Shown here: one piece after another, positions 36,257-45,048 of the stretch
Numbering within the stretch: the first letter of the stretch is position 1
Layout: each line of letters begins with the position of its first letter
Source: Bacillaceae bacterium SAS-127
GTDB taxonomy: Bacteria; Bacillota; Bacilli; Bacillales; Domibacillaceae
Direction of reading: 5' to 3'
Length of the DNA: 64,000 nt
Assembly (NCBI GenBank): GCA_002261155.1
Contig: NKXN01000010.1
Span: forward strand, 1-64,000
Notes under the pieces: model-generated
What the model was told of the DNA's origin: nothing
Databases searched by the model: none
The model's input: the letters and a program-made list of their open reading frames with translations, nothing else
Made by a program: the position numbers and the translations under genes

Positions 36257-36573
36257 TTATTTCCTTTAATTAAATAATAATTCCTGGTGATCGATACCGT
36301 CAATGCCAATAAGATATAAAATTGATGCCGAAATGATATAGGAAATAAATGTTTTGTAGGAAAGTTGTGTGTAGTTATCTTATACCCAGTTTGAGAAGGG
36401 GTGAACCTGTTTTTTCCCGAGTGACTGATTAGTAGCTTCTATCGATAATATAGGGGCAACCCCCTATGGTATGAATGAAATATTCTCACTATTATAAATG
36501 TATAAACAGCTATAACAACTCACAGGGTTCGCCCCTGAACTTGTCATTGATTATGACTAGGAGGAAGATAAAG
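36257..36573. other. 317-base divergent intergenic region (gdhA/sqr)
   Basis: Contains the gdhA and sqr promoters and the 18-bp inverted repeat at 36450-36467. An untranslated leader of about 100 bases separates that repeat from the sqr start. I see no gene. Confidence 0.5.
36450..36467. promoter_or_regulatory. Operator-like inverted repeat upstream of sqr
   Basis: ATAGGGGCAACCCCCTAT is a perfect 7-4-7 inverted repeat. The same arms with spacer AACC recur at 41683-41700 before tauE, and both copies are followed at once by a near-identical (G)TATGAATG. GC-rich arms flanked by AT resemble CsoR/CstR-family operators, and CstR regulates this gene set in Staphylococcus. No CsoR-family gene is in the window. 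Confidence 0.65.
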
Positions 36574-37767
36574 ATGAATAAGCATTATCAGGTAGTAATT
36601 GTGGGAGGCGGTTCAGCAGGAATTAGTACTGCTGCTAGATTGTTGAATGGAATGAAATCGCTTGCACAAGAGGTAGCGATTATCGATCCAGCTAAGCATC
36701 ATTATTATCAGCCATTATGGACGCTAGTCGGTGGAGGAGCCGCGAAGAAAGAGGATACAGAGCGCACGATGGAAGAATTAATTCCTGAAGGTGCTGTATT
36801 GATTCAACAAGCCGCGGCTTCATTTGATCCGACGCAAAATATCGTCGAGTTAGGGAACGGAGACAAGATTTCCTATGATTATTTAATTGTAGCTGCAGGA
36901 ATCGAGATTCATTGGGATGGTATAAAAGGTTTGAAGGATGCCCTTGGTCAAGGTGGCGTCTGCAGTAACTATTCGTATCAATATACAGACTATACGTGGG
37001 AAGCCATTCGGACGTTTAAAGGTGGAAATGCGGTATTTACTCACCCAGCTACACCAGTCAAATGTGGTGGTGCTCCTCAGAAGATTATGTATTTAGCAGA
37101 AGATCACTTTAGTCGTACAGGAATGAGAGATCAAACGAATGTAATTTTCGGTTCGGCGAATCCAGCGATTTTTGATGTTCAAAAATATCGTGACACATTG
37201 GAAAAAGTCGTGGCGCGTAAAAAAATTGATGCCCGCTTCCGTCAGAACTTAATTGAAATTAGAGCAGATCAAAAAGAAGCAGTGTTTGAAAACTTAGATA
37301 CACATGAACAAACGGTGATCAATTACGATATGATTCACGTTACTCCACCGATGCGAGCTCCTTCTTTTATCAGTAAAAGTCCATTAGCGAGTGAAGCCGG
37401 CTGGGTCGATGTTCATCCATATACATTACAGCATCAAACGTATGAAAATGTATTTGCTTTAGGCGATTGCGCCGATTTACCAACTTCCAAAACAGGAGCG
37501 GCGATTCGCAAACAAGCCCCTGTCGTAGCGGAAAATGTCCTGTCTCTTATGAAAGAAGAGCCGATGAGCGCTGCATATGATGGCTACAGTTCTTGTCCGC
37601 TTGTCACAGGCTATAACAGCTTAGTATTAGCAGAGTTTAAATATGGTAAAATCCCGAGCGAGTCCTTCCCGATGAACCAAGCGAAGGAACGACGTAGCAT
37701 GTATATTATGAAAAAGGATTTACTGCCAATTATGTATTGGGACGGTATGCTGAAAGGAATTATGTAA
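36574..37767 (+). CDS. sqr: Sulfide:quinone oxidoreductase
   Basis: A 397-residue membrane-associated flavoprotein. The FAD site is VVIVGGGSAGIST at residues 7-19 and a second FAD block is FALGDCADLPTSKTGAAIRKQAP near 292. Cysteines in GGVCSNY (near 130) and VKCGGAPQKIMY (near 158) are candidates for the sulfide-oxidising pair. It oxidises sulfide to persulfide/polysulfide and passes electrons to menaquinone. I start at ATG 36574 after AGGAGG; an in-frame codon at 36475 has no RBS. First gene of an operon with the DUF1641 gene and the CstB-type gene. Confidence 0.9.
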   Translation: MNKHYQVVIVGGGSAGISTAARLLNGMKSLAQEVAIIDPAKHHYYQPLWTLVGGGAAKKEDTERTMEELIPEGAVLIQQAAASFDPTQNIVELGNGDKISYDYLIVAAGIEIHWDGIKGLKDALGQGGVCSNYSYQYTDYTWEAIRTFKGGNAVFTHPATPVKCGGAPQKIMYLAEDHFSRTGMRDQTNVIFGSANPAIFDVQKYRDTLEKVVARKKIDARFRQNLIEIRADQKEAVFENLDTHEQTVINYDMIHVTPPMRAPSFISKSPLASEAGWVDVHPYTLQHQTYENVFALGDCADLPTSKTGAAIRKQAPVVAENVLSLMKEEPMSAAYDGYSSCPLVTGYNSLVLAEFKYGKIPSESFPMNQAKERRSMYIMKKDLLPIMYWDGMLKGIM

Positions 37768-37790
37768 TAGCAGGAAAGGAGTGAAGAGCG

Positions 37791-38339
37791 ATGGCAACCT
37801 CATTATCAAAACAAGATTGGGTCGATGAGTTAGATAAACCGGAAGTACAAGCTTCCCTTCAAAAGTTAATAGAAAAGCTACCTACTTTAACGGAAAAGCT
37901 AGAACAGGTCGATAACATATTATCTTTTGGCCAAGCTGCGATGGAAGATCAGCATACGATGGAAAAAGTGAAAACGAAGCTCGATTACACTAATGTAGAT
38001 GTGGATACGCTTGAAGCTGGTCTTCGCCTGCTAGAGAAATTACCTTTGCTTTTACAGCTAACTGAAAAACTTGAAACGGTTGTCCGCTTTATGGAGCAAG
38101 TGTTAGGCGATCAAAAGTCAATCGAATACTTGCAAAAGAGCGCAGAAGGATACTTGGAGCCTATTCAAGAAAAAGTAGAAGAAGGAAAGCTGTTGTGGGA
38201 AGAAGTTCAAACGAAAGCGGAAGCCAATACGCAACACATTTCCGTTTTCACGATCTTAAAGTGGATGAAAGACCCATCTGTCCAGCGAGGACTATCTTAC
38301 GTACAAGCATTAATTGACACCTTGCCTAAAAAACAATAA
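37791..38339 (+). CDS. DUF1641 protein of the sulfide operon
   Basis: A 182-residue, mostly helical soluble protein with repeated amphipathic segments (LIEKLPTLTEKLEQVDNIL near 30, GLRLLEKLPLLLQLTEKLE near 80) typical of DUF1641. The family is often beside sulfide:quinone oxidoreductases and formate-dehydrogenase-like genes. It has no catalytic motif or Cys and may be a membrane-docking or assembly partner of SQR; this is inference. It starts 24 bases after sqr with AAAGGAGTG. Confidence 0.8.
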   Translation: MATSLSKQDWVDELDKPEVQASLQKLIEKLPTLTEKLEQVDNILSFGQAAMEDQHTMEKVKTKLDYTNVDVDTLEAGLRLLEKLPLLLQLTEKLETVVRFMEQVLGDQKSIEYLQKSAEGYLEPIQEKVEEGKLLWEEVQTKAEANTQHISVFTILKWMKDPSVQRGLSYVQALIDTLPKKQ

Positions 38340-38402
38340 CGATTTTTCGACAAAAACCGGGGAGTGACAGGCACCTCCACCGAAAAAAAAGGAGAGATTG
38401 GA

Positions 38403-39812
38403 ATGTTATTACGTTATTTTTATGATGAGAAGTTGGCGCATGCGTCTTATTTAGTTGGATGTCAAAAGACGGGGGAGTCGGTCGTTATTGATGCGTCTCG
38501 TGATATTGAGCAATACATTGAAGTAGCGGAAAAGGAAGGGTTAAAGTTAACGGCGACAGCTGAGACGCATATTCATGCGGACTTTGTCGCTGGGTCTCGT
38601 GAGATTGCCGATCGTTTTGGAGCGAAAATGTATGTGTCTGATGAAGGCGATGAAAACTGGAAGTATCAAAATCTTGAAAACATTGATCATCAACTGCTGA
38701 AAGATGGCGACAAATTTAAGATTGGTAATTTAACGTTAGAAACAATGCATACACCAGGTCATACACCTGAAAGTATTTCGTTTATCCTAACAGACAACGG
38801 TGGCGGGGCGGATCGTCCGATGGGTATCTTCACGGGTGACTTCGTGTTCGTTGGCGATGTCGGTCGTCCAGATTTGTTAGAGAAAGCAGCAGGTTATGAA
38901 GGGACAGCTGATGCAGGAGCGAAAGACATGTTTGTGTCGCTTGAGCGCTTTAAGCAACTTCCTGATTATTTGCAAGTATGGCCAGCTCATGGAGCGGGTA
39001 GCGCTTGTGGTAAAGCATTAGGTGCGATTCCTTCCTCGACTGTCGGTTATGAAAAAATGTTCAACTGGGCATTGCAATTCGATGATGAAGCTACATTTGT
39101 GAAAGCATTGCTTGATGGTCAACCCGAACCACCAAAATATTTCGCAGTGATGAAGCGTGTCAATAAAGTCGGTCCTGCTTTATTTAAAGATTTACAAGTA
39201 CCAGTCGAAGCAACTGATGCTTCCGCTCTTCATGAATGGCTTGAAAACGATATGGTGATTGATACTCGTGCTTCTTCTGAGTTTGGCGATCGTCATATTG
39301 CTGGTACGATTAACATTCCATTCAATAAGTCTTTCACAAATTGGGCTGGCTGGCTTGTTAATTATGAAGCACCACTTTACTTGCTTATTGAAGAAGGGAA
39401 TCTACCAGCCATTTTAAAGGCGCTTCGTTCGATTGGTATCGACAACACCGTTGGTTACATGAATGTCAATGCCGCATTAGAGCAAGTATCTGAGCTTGAA
39501 AGCTATGAAAATATTGAACCAGCTACGATCCAAGAAAAAGTGGAAAAAGGCGACATTCAAGTGCTTGACGTTCGCAATCAAACAGAGTGGGATGAAGGGC
39601 ATATTGCTGGCGCGATCCATGTGATGCTCGGCACATTACCAGATCGCTTAGATGAAGTGCCGCAAGATCAGCCAATTCTTGTTCAATGTGCTGCTGGTGG
39701 CCGTTCTGCTATCGCAGCAAGTGTGCTTCAAGCAAAAGGGATTAAAAACGTAACGAATCTGTTAGGTGGTTACTCACGCTGGAAGACAGACGTACTGGAA
39801 GCTGTAAAATAA
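38403..39812 (+). CDS. cstB: CstB-like persulfide dioxygenase-rhodanese fusion
   Basis: A 469-residue three-part enzyme. Residues 1-240 are a metallo-beta-lactamase fold dioxygenase with TAETHIHADFVAGS near 55, HTPGHTPES near 115 and GDFVFVGDVGRPDL near 145 (Fe ligands). Residues about 262-350 are a rhodanese fold with no catalytic Cys. Residues about 368-469 are an active rhodanese with ILVQCAAGGRSAIAA (Cys near 430). In Staphylococcus aureus CstB of this build oxidises persulfide and forms thiosulfate. ATG 38403 follows AAAGGAGAG; the longer frame to 38364 is unlikely. Confidence 0.9.
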   Translation: MLLRYFYDEKLAHASYLVGCQKTGESVVIDASRDIEQYIEVAEKEGLKLTATAETHIHADFVAGSREIADRFGAKMYVSDEGDENWKYQNLENIDHQLLKDGDKFKIGNLTLETMHTPGHTPESISFILTDNGGGADRPMGIFTGDFVFVGDVGRPDLLEKAAGYEGTADAGAKDMFVSLERFKQLPDYLQVWPAHGAGSACGKALGAIPSSTVGYEKMFNWALQFDDEATFVKALLDGQPEPPKYFAVMKRVNKVGPALFKDLQVPVEATDASALHEWLENDMVIDTRASSEFGDRHIAGTINIPFNKSFTNWAGWLVNYEAPLYLLIEEGNLPAILKALRSIGIDNTVGYMNVNAALEQVSELESYENIEPATIQEKVEKGDIQVLDVRNQTEWDEGHIAGAIHVMLGTLPDRLDEVPQDQPILVQCAAGGRSAIAASVLQAKGIKNVTNLLGGYSRWKTDVLEAVK

Positions 39813-39822
39813 TTATTGATAA

Positions 39823-39858
39823 AACCGCCGGTGAAAATTTATCACTGGCGGCTTTTCG
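39823..39858 (+). terminator. Terminator after the cstB-type gene
   Basis: AACCGCCGGTGA pairs with TCACTGGCGGCTT around a seven-base loop, then TTT. It separates sqr-cstB from the two-component genes. Confidence 0.65.
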
Positions 39859-39898
39859 TTTAGAATGAAAGAAAGCGCTTTAGAAGGAGAATAGATCA

Positions 39899-40951
39899 AT
39901 GGAACAGTATCCTGTGGAACAAAAATATTTACACCAAATTTTTGAACATATTCAAGATGGGATCATTGTAATGAATCAAAATCGGGACATATTACTGATG
40001 AATCCAGCGGCCCATCGACTCACAGGCTGGAACATTGGTAGTCAAGTTCCTTTTTGTTCTTATTGTCAAGAACGAAAAGTTTCTCACGGAGAAAACCGCT
40101 GTTATTTAATCGCAACGAATGAAGTCCCCTACTTTTTATCGCAAATGCCCGTATATCATGGGAATGAGCTAGATGTGGAAATGAGCACAGCATTAATTTA
40201 TCAAGATCAAGATAGCCAGGAGAAAGAGTATTTACTTGTGCTTCGTGATCAAACATTGCGGCAAAAAGAGGAAGAAGTCAGACTATCGAAAAAAGTGATT
40301 AAGCAGTTGATTGAAGCTCAGGAAAAAGAGCATAAGCGCCTGGCTCATGAGCTACATGACGGGGTGAGTCAATCGCTCTATACGATTTCTGTTGCTTTGC
40401 AGGCGATTGAATCAACAGTGGAAGATGCTCATCTCCTTGACTATTTAAATGAGGTGAGAGCCGAATTAGACAAAGCGATGTCTGATATTAAAGCCTATTC
40501 TCATCAGCTTCGGCCAACGAGCTTAGATCGATTAGGTTTAGTCTCCGCTTTAGAGACGCTCATTCAGTCTGTTGAATCGACCTCTTCTCTGTCCATTGAT
40601 TTTAAAACGAATATTAGTGGACGTTTGCCGTCTGCGGTGGAAATTAACGTGTATCGTACCGTGCAGGAAGCATTGCATAACATAGTGAAATACGCACAGG
40701 CACGTGAAGTGTACTTATTTCTTTGGAAAGAACGGAAGCAGCTCATTGTTGAAGTACATGATGATGGCGTCGGTTTTGATTTAGAGAAGGCGAAAGGCGG
40801 GCTTGGGCTTGAACATATGCGAGAACGAATTGAGCAATTAAATGGCCGCTTTTTCATTCAGTCAGCATCAGGTGAGGGCACACGAATTATGGCTACAATG
40901 ATGATAGATGAAAGCGAGGCAATCGCAAATGAAAGTGATGGTAGTGGATGA
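39899..40951 (+). CDS. PAS-domain sensor histidine kinase with NreB-like cysteines
   Basis: A 350-residue cytosolic kinase. Residues 8-125 form a PAS domain with Cys at 53, 56 and 68 (CSYCQERKVSHGENRCYLI), the C-X2-C-X11-C spacing of the NreB iron-sulfur site, but the fourth ligand position (71) is Ile. The HisKA_3 box is RLAHELHDGVSQSLYTI with phospho-His near 150; the HATPase domain has EALHNIVKYAQA, DDGVGFD and GLGLEHMRERI. Lying between cstB and tauE, it probably senses redox or sulfane sulfur; this is inference. AAGGAG precedes the ATG. Confidence 0.85.
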   Translation: MEQYPVEQKYLHQIFEHIQDGIIVMNQNRDILLMNPAAHRLTGWNIGSQVPFCSYCQERKVSHGENRCYLIATNEVPYFLSQMPVYHGNELDVEMSTALIYQDQDSQEKEYLLVLRDQTLRQKEEEVRLSKKVIKQLIEAQEKEHKRLAHELHDGVSQSLYTISVALQAIESTVEDAHLLDYLNEVRAELDKAMSDIKAYSHQLRPTSLDRLGLVSALETLIQSVESTSSLSIDFKTNISGRLPSAVEINVYRTVQEALHNIVKYAQAREVYLFLWKERKQLIVEVHDDGVGFDLEKAKGGLGLEHMRERIEQLNGRFFIQSASGEGTRIMATMMIDESEAIANESDGSG

Positions 40952-41564
40952 TCATGATTTAATAAGAAAAGGGATTATTTTACTGTTAGGAAATTATCAA
41001 GATATTGAAGTAACAGCTGATGCTGGAGATGGAAATGAAGCATTGGTGTTAGCGATGCAAACGGAACCAGATGTCGTCTTAATGGATATTTCGATGCCGA
41101 ATGGACTCGATGGATTCACAACGACAAGGCAGCTTCTTTTGCAGCAACCGAACATTAAAGTCGTGCTATTAACGATGCATGATGAAGAAGCTTATATTCG
41201 CAAAGCGATTCAATCAGGGGCACATGGATATATTTTGAAGAAGAGCCAAGGAAGCGAACTGTATGAAGCAATCTATCATGTCTATCACGGGCGCTGTTAC
41301 TACAACACGGACTTGAGTGAGGCACAGATTGAAAAGATGATGAAGGAAAAAGAAAAGCCTATCTCACCGTTAACTTTGCGAGAACAGGAAGTATTGCGTT
41401 TAAACGTCCTTGGCTACACGAATAAAGAAATTGCAGAAAAATTGCATATTAGCGCCAAAACCGTGGAAAATCATAAAGCAAATATCATGAACAAGTTAGG
41501 GTTAAAACAAAAACACGAAATGATCCAATACGGAATTAAAAACTACTTCAGTGATATCCATTAA
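40929..41564 (+). CDS. NarL/FixJ-family response regulator
   Basis: A 211-residue regulator. The receiver has VVDDHDLIRKG at 5-15, phospho-Asp in VVLMDISMPNGLDG near 54 and Lys in GYILKKSQGSE near 105; the LuxR-type HTH is LTLREQEVLRLNVLGYTNKEIAEKLHISAKTVENHKANIMNKLGL. It starts inside the kinase gene (23-base overlap), with ATG 40929 preceded by GAGG. The target genes are unknown, but sqr, cstB and tauE are the natural candidates by position. Confidence 0.9.
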   Translation: MKVMVVDDHDLIRKGIILLLGNYQDIEVTADAGDGNEALVLAMQTEPDVVLMDISMPNGLDGFTTTRQLLLQQPNIKVVLLTMHDEEAYIRKAIQSGAHGYILKKSQGSELYEAIYHVYHGRCYYNTDLSEAQIEKMMKEKEKPISPLTLREQEVLRLNVLGYTNKEIAEKLHISAKTVENHKANIMNKLGLKQKHEMIQYGIKNYFSDIH

Positions 41565-41591
41565 CGCGGGGGCGAGTCTCGCGTTTTTTTA
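41563..41591 (+). terminator. Terminator of the kinase/regulator pair
   Basis: AACGCG pairs with CGCGTT (41580-41585) and a run of seven T follows; the arm overlaps the stop codon. Confidence 0.6.
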
Positions 41592-41682
41592 GTGCGAGAG
41601 TGATCGATCGCCTCACTTATTTCAGCATTTTCTCTATTTCAACAGTTACAACCTTCAATAAATTTTCATATTTACTACTTCG

Positions 41683-41700
41683 ATAGGGGAACCCCCCTAT
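41683..41700. promoter_or_regulatory. Operator-like inverted repeat upstream of tauE
   Basis: ATAGGGGAACCCCCCTAT is a perfect 7-4-7 inverted repeat with the same arms as the site before sqr (36450-36467), followed by GTATGAATG as there. See that entry for the CsoR/CstR comparison. Confidence 0.65.
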
Positions 41701-41791
41701 GTATGAATGCTTCTTTTTTTTCTATACTGAAGTAGAAGTACAAACGTCAATCTATTTTTTACATAGTAAAAGGAGTACGGGAGGGGCACAA

Positions 41792-42568
41792 ATGGATCTC
41801 ATGTATTGGGTTTTGATCTTTATGATCGGTTTTATCGGTTCATTTATTTCTGGTATGGTCGGCATCGGTGGTTCGATTATTAAATACCCGATGTTGTTAT
41901 ATATTCCACCATTGCTTGGCTTTGCGGCATTTAGCGCGCATGAGGTATCGGGCATTAGTGCGGTTCAAGTGTTCTTTGCGACGATTGCAGGTGTGTGGGC
42001 GTATCGCAAAAGCGATTATTTAAATAAAAAATTAATTATGTACATGGGGGGAGCGGTTCTCCTCGGTAGTTTTATCGGTGGCTTCGGTTCAGAAGGGCTG
42101 TCAGAAGAAGTTATCAATGTTGTGTACGGGATTCTTGCAGCACTAGCAGCCATTATGATGTTTGTTCCGAAGAAAAATCTCGATGATCGTCCAATGAGCG
42201 AAGTCACATTTAACGGTTGGCTTGCGGCGGCTCTTGCTTTTATTGTCGGCATCGGTGCGGGCATTGTCGGAGCGGCAGGAGCGTTTCTTTTAGTTCCAAT
42301 TATGCTCGTTGTGTTGAAAATCCCAACGAGAATGACGATCGCTAGCTCCTTAGCTATTACTTTCATTTCCTCAATCGGTTCAACAGCTGGCAAGCTCATG
42401 ACAGGACAAGTGCTGTTTTGGCCAGCGATCGTTATGATTGTCGCAAGCGTCATCGCTTCACCACTTGGAGCGAAAGCAGGACAAAAGATGAACACGAAAA
42501 TTTTACAATGGCTGCTGGCGATTTTGATTGCGGCAACAGCGATTAAGATTTGGTTGGATATTTTATAA
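41792..42568 (+). CDS. TauE/SafE-family sulfite or thiosulfate exporter
   Basis: A 258-residue permease with seven to eight membrane helices; [20 protein letters not shown] near 20 and [35 protein letters not shown] near 150 are the two TauE repeats. In cst-type operons TauE removes sulfite or thiosulfate made from persulfide. I start at ATG 41792, with GGGAGGGG six bases upstream, not at the in-frame ATG 41699, which overlaps the operator. It has its own promoter region carrying the same inverted repeat as sqr. Confidence 0.87.
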   Translation: MDLMYWVLIFMIGFIGSFISGMVGIGGSIIKYPMLLYIPPLLGFAAFSAHEVSGISAVQVFFATIAGVWAYRKSDYLNKKLIMYMGGAVLLGSFIGGFGSEGLSEEVINVVYGILAALAAIMMFVPKKNLDDRPMSEVTFNGWLAAALAFIVGIGAGIVGAAGAFLLVPIMLVVLKIPTRMTIASSLAITFISSIGSTAGKLMTGQVLFWPAIVMIVASVIASPLGAKAGQKMNTKILQWLLAILIAATAIKIWLDIL

Positions 42569-42578
42569 GAGAAGTAGT

Positions 42579-42668
42579 ACCATCATTTCGCAGATTTACA
42601 ACGCTAAGCGAGCGTTTATGTCAAATCAGTTTCCTTAACGTTGTTAATCTGCGTTTCGCTAGTGGTAT
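42579..42668. repeat. Long imperfect inverted repeat after tauE
   Basis: CGCAGATTTACAACG (42589-42603) is nearly the reverse complement of CGTTGTTAATCTGCG (42639-42653), flanked by TACCA and TGGTA arms (42579-42583 and 42664-42668). A small inner hairpin (AACGCT, AGCGTT) sits in the loop. It may be a terminator or a small palindromic element; there is no T-run. Confidence 0.5.
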
Positions 42669-42770
42669 CCCTAGTTTAACAAATATCAGAATTTAAATAT
42701 AATTTCCGGAAAATGAATAATGCAGCTATTACAGAATAAAGTTAACCAGTCAACCTATATATTACTTGAC

Positions 42771-43535
42771 CTAAGCTATTTCTTTTTTCCCAAACCTTTT
42801 CGTAGCAATATAAGTGAACAAGATTGTCAAACAAAAGGCCAATGGAATAAAAGAATACATTTCAATATTTAAATAATTTACTTCATTTAAGATTCTACTT
42901 AATTCAGCTGTAACCAGTTTTCCGCTATAACTAAAAGGATAAAACATCCATACATTCGTATTGGCCATAAATATGGAACCAATAATCATGAACATACTAA
43001 ATCCAATCGTAAAAAGAGCTTTATTGAATACATTCGCTAGTAACCAAATACAAGACGTAAAAGGTATTGCTGTAAAAAATAAAATAGCACTCCATTTCGC
43101 AATATAACCATAGGGAACAGGATCATTTAAGCCAATACTATAAGTTGCAACCAAACCTGCTAGGATAAAAAATACAAAAAACAATAAAATCTCAAGTAAT
43201 AAGAAAGTTAAAAATACAACGAATTTTGCTAATGCCATTTGCTCTCTTTTAATAGGCAGTGCAAGCATTTTTAATAAACCGTTGTTTGCTTTCTCTCGTT
43301 GTTTGATTAATATAGAAACTACCACCATTGTTAATGGCAATAAATAATAAGCGAATAATAAACAGCTTTGTACAAACATAGCTTGCCAGGCTCCTTCTGA
43401 ATCTGGCGAAATATAATGGATTAAACTATTAATGCCTGAAATCACGAGAAGTAAGGGCGCAATCACCATGATTGGTAGAATATTCGATCTTTTTACTTTT
43501 GTAAATTCGATCCCTATTAATTGACTAAAAGACAT
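42771..43535 (-). CDS. Lantibiotic-immunity-type ABC permease (LanG-like)
   Basis: A 254-residue ABC-2 permease with six membrane helices (MSFSQLIGIEFTKVKRSNILPIMVIAPLLL opening, KREQMALAKFVVFLTFLLLE near 90). Size and layout fit the MutG/EpiG/NisG or CprC subunits that, with an E-type permease and an F-type ATPase, remove cationic antimicrobial peptides from the membrane. No lantibiotic structural or modification gene is in the window, so this looks like a resistance rather than self-immunity set. Third gene of the operon, three bases after the previous stop. Confidence 0.82.
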   Translation of the reverse strand: MSFSQLIGIEFTKVKRSNILPIMVIAPLLLVISGINSLIHYISPDSEGAWQAMFVQSCLLFAYYLLPLTMVVVSILIKQREKANNGLLKMLALPIKREQMALAKFVVFLTFLLLEILLFFVFFILAGLVATYSIGLNDPVPYGYIAKWSAILFFTAIPFTSCIWLLANVFNKALFTIGFSMFMIIGSIFMANTNVWMFYPFSYSGKLVTAELSRILNEVNYLNIEMYSFIPLAFCLTILFTYIATKRFGKKEIA

Positions 43536-43538
43536 CGT

Positions 43539-44273
43539 TCATTCCCCCTTTTTCCGATTGGCAATCCACATACCCATTGCGACAAAAATTAAGATTTCAA
43601 CTAATGCAATAACCACCATTCGTTGATCAATGTCAGTAGATAAACTCATGGCTGGTTTTAAGAGGAAAACGAACGGATTCAAATAACTTCCCCAGTTTGC
43701 CATACTAACCATAGACATGCCACTAAAAAATCCCACAATTCCAATACCCACTGTAATCCACATGTTCTGTGAAAGTATGGAGACAATCAACATAAATACT
43801 AAACAAGGCACAATTAACAGAAAAACATAAAAAGCAAATTGTACTAGCACACTCATATTAAATGTTCCCGAAGGTAAATACAGCTTCCCTAAAGTTGCTA
43901 AAGCCACAAATTGAATTACGTATGTACCAAGCAACATGAAAAGTAAAATTTGTAGTTTTCGAATAAACATTGTTCCTATTTTAAAAGGCAATGTTTGCAT
44001 TTTTTTCAATGCATTGTACTGATATTCTATCGAATATATATTACTTGTACTCACAATCACGGCAAGCATATTTAATAAACTAAGTACACCATAAAGCTGT
44101 GTGAGCAATGAATTCATCGGGTCAATATCTATAGTAAGCAAATAATCTTTTCGAATATACCAATTTAAAGCAACATAAACAGCACCCGCAATGCCTGCGA
44201 AAAATAATGTCTCTAACACACCGGTTCTACGCAACTTCTGTATTTCGATTCGGAGTGAATACATGCTAATCAC
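43539..44273 (-). CDS. Lantibiotic-immunity-type ABC permease (LanE-like)
   Basis: A 244-residue permease with six helices, beginning MYSLRIEIQKLRRTGVLETLFFAG and with an IEYQYNALKKMQTLPFKIGTMFIRKLQ elbow near 85, as in MutE/EpiE or CprB. It overlaps the ATPase gene by four bases and is followed within three bases by the G-type permease, so the three are one translational unit. GAGGGTGA lies before its ATG. Confidence 0.82.
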   Translation of the reverse strand: MISMYSLRIEIQKLRRTGVLETLFFAGIAGAVYVALNWYIRKDYLLTIDIDPMNSLLTQLYGVLSLLNMLAVIVSTSNIYSIEYQYNALKKMQTLPFKIGTMFIRKLQILLFMLLGTYVIQFVALATLGKLYLPSGTFNMSVLVQFAFYVFLLIVPCLVFMLIVSILSQNMWITVGIGIVGFFSGMSMVSMANWGSYLNPFVFLLKPAMSLSTDIDQRMVVIALVEILIFVAMGMWIANRKKGE

Positions 44274-45019
44274 CCTCTTCCTTTACGATTATCCTGCTCA
44301 ATTATGCCTAGAAACATATCCTCAAGATTTTCAGAGCCACATCCATCTCGTTGTGCTTTTTCTATGAGCTCTCCCATACTTCCTTCAAATAAAAGACGCC
44401 CTTTATTCAAAATTCCTATATCTTGTGCCATCAATTGCATTTCAGCTAATAAGTGAGAAGAAATTATGATGGTACAACCAGTTTTTTCCGGAAGTGATAC
44501 GATTAAATTTCTAATTTCATGTGTACCTAATGGATCTAAACCATTTGTAGGTTCATCCAAAATAAGAATCGGTGGGTTCCCAATCAAAGCCGATGCAATA
44601 CCTAACCGTTGTTTCATACCAAGTGAATATTTTTTTGCTAATCTATCACCAAACTCGTCAAGGCCCACTAATTGTAATGCTTCATCAATAGAATCTTTAG
44701 GAAGACCTAAAATCTTTCGAATGATGTCAAGGTTTTCTCTCCCTGTTAAATTCCCATAAAATGATGGTGCTTCAATAATTGAACCGATATTTTTTAATAT
44801 GTCCTCGCGACTATTTGGAAAGGTTTTTCCACTAACTTTAAAACTGCCAGATGTTAATTTTGTTAAGCCTAAAAGCATTTTCATTGTTGTGGACTTACCA
44901 GAACCATTCGGACCTAAAAACCCGTAAATACGTCCTTTTTTTACATGCAGATTAACTTGATTAACTGCCTTGAAATTTTTATATTCTTTTGTTAAATTTG
45001 TTGTTTCGATAATGTACAT
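44270..45019 (-). CDS. Lantibiotic-immunity-type ABC ATPase (LanF/CprA-like)
   Basis: A 249-residue ATPase. Walker A is GPNGSGKSTT near 37, the signature YSLGMKQRLGIASAL near 128, Walker B ILILDEPTNGLDPLG near 148 and the H-switch ISSHLLAEM near 182. It is the BcrA/NisF type, with an acidic GSENLEDMFL tail. First gene of an operon divergent from a two-component system that most likely controls it. AAAGGAG precedes the ATG. Confidence 0.9.
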   Translation of the reverse strand: MYIIETTNLTKEYKNFKAVNQVNLHVKKGRIYGFLGPNGSGKSTTMKMLLGLTKLTSGSFKVSGKTFPNSREDILKNIGSIIEAPSFYGNLTGRENLDIIRKILGLPKDSIDEALQLVGLDEFGDRLAKKYSLGMKQRLGIASALIGNPPILILDEPTNGLDPLGTHEIRNLIVSLPEKTGCTIIISSHLLAEMQLMAQDIGILNKGRLLFEGSMGELIEKAQRDGCGSENLEDMFLGIIEQDNRKGRG

Positions 45020-45048
45020 AGTGATTTCTCCTTTCTTTAATCACAGTG

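Noticed and set aside
41699-41791. N-terminal extension of the TauE protein
   Set aside because: It would begin within the operator, adds a Phe-rich non-family segment, and a strong RBS precedes ATG 41792.
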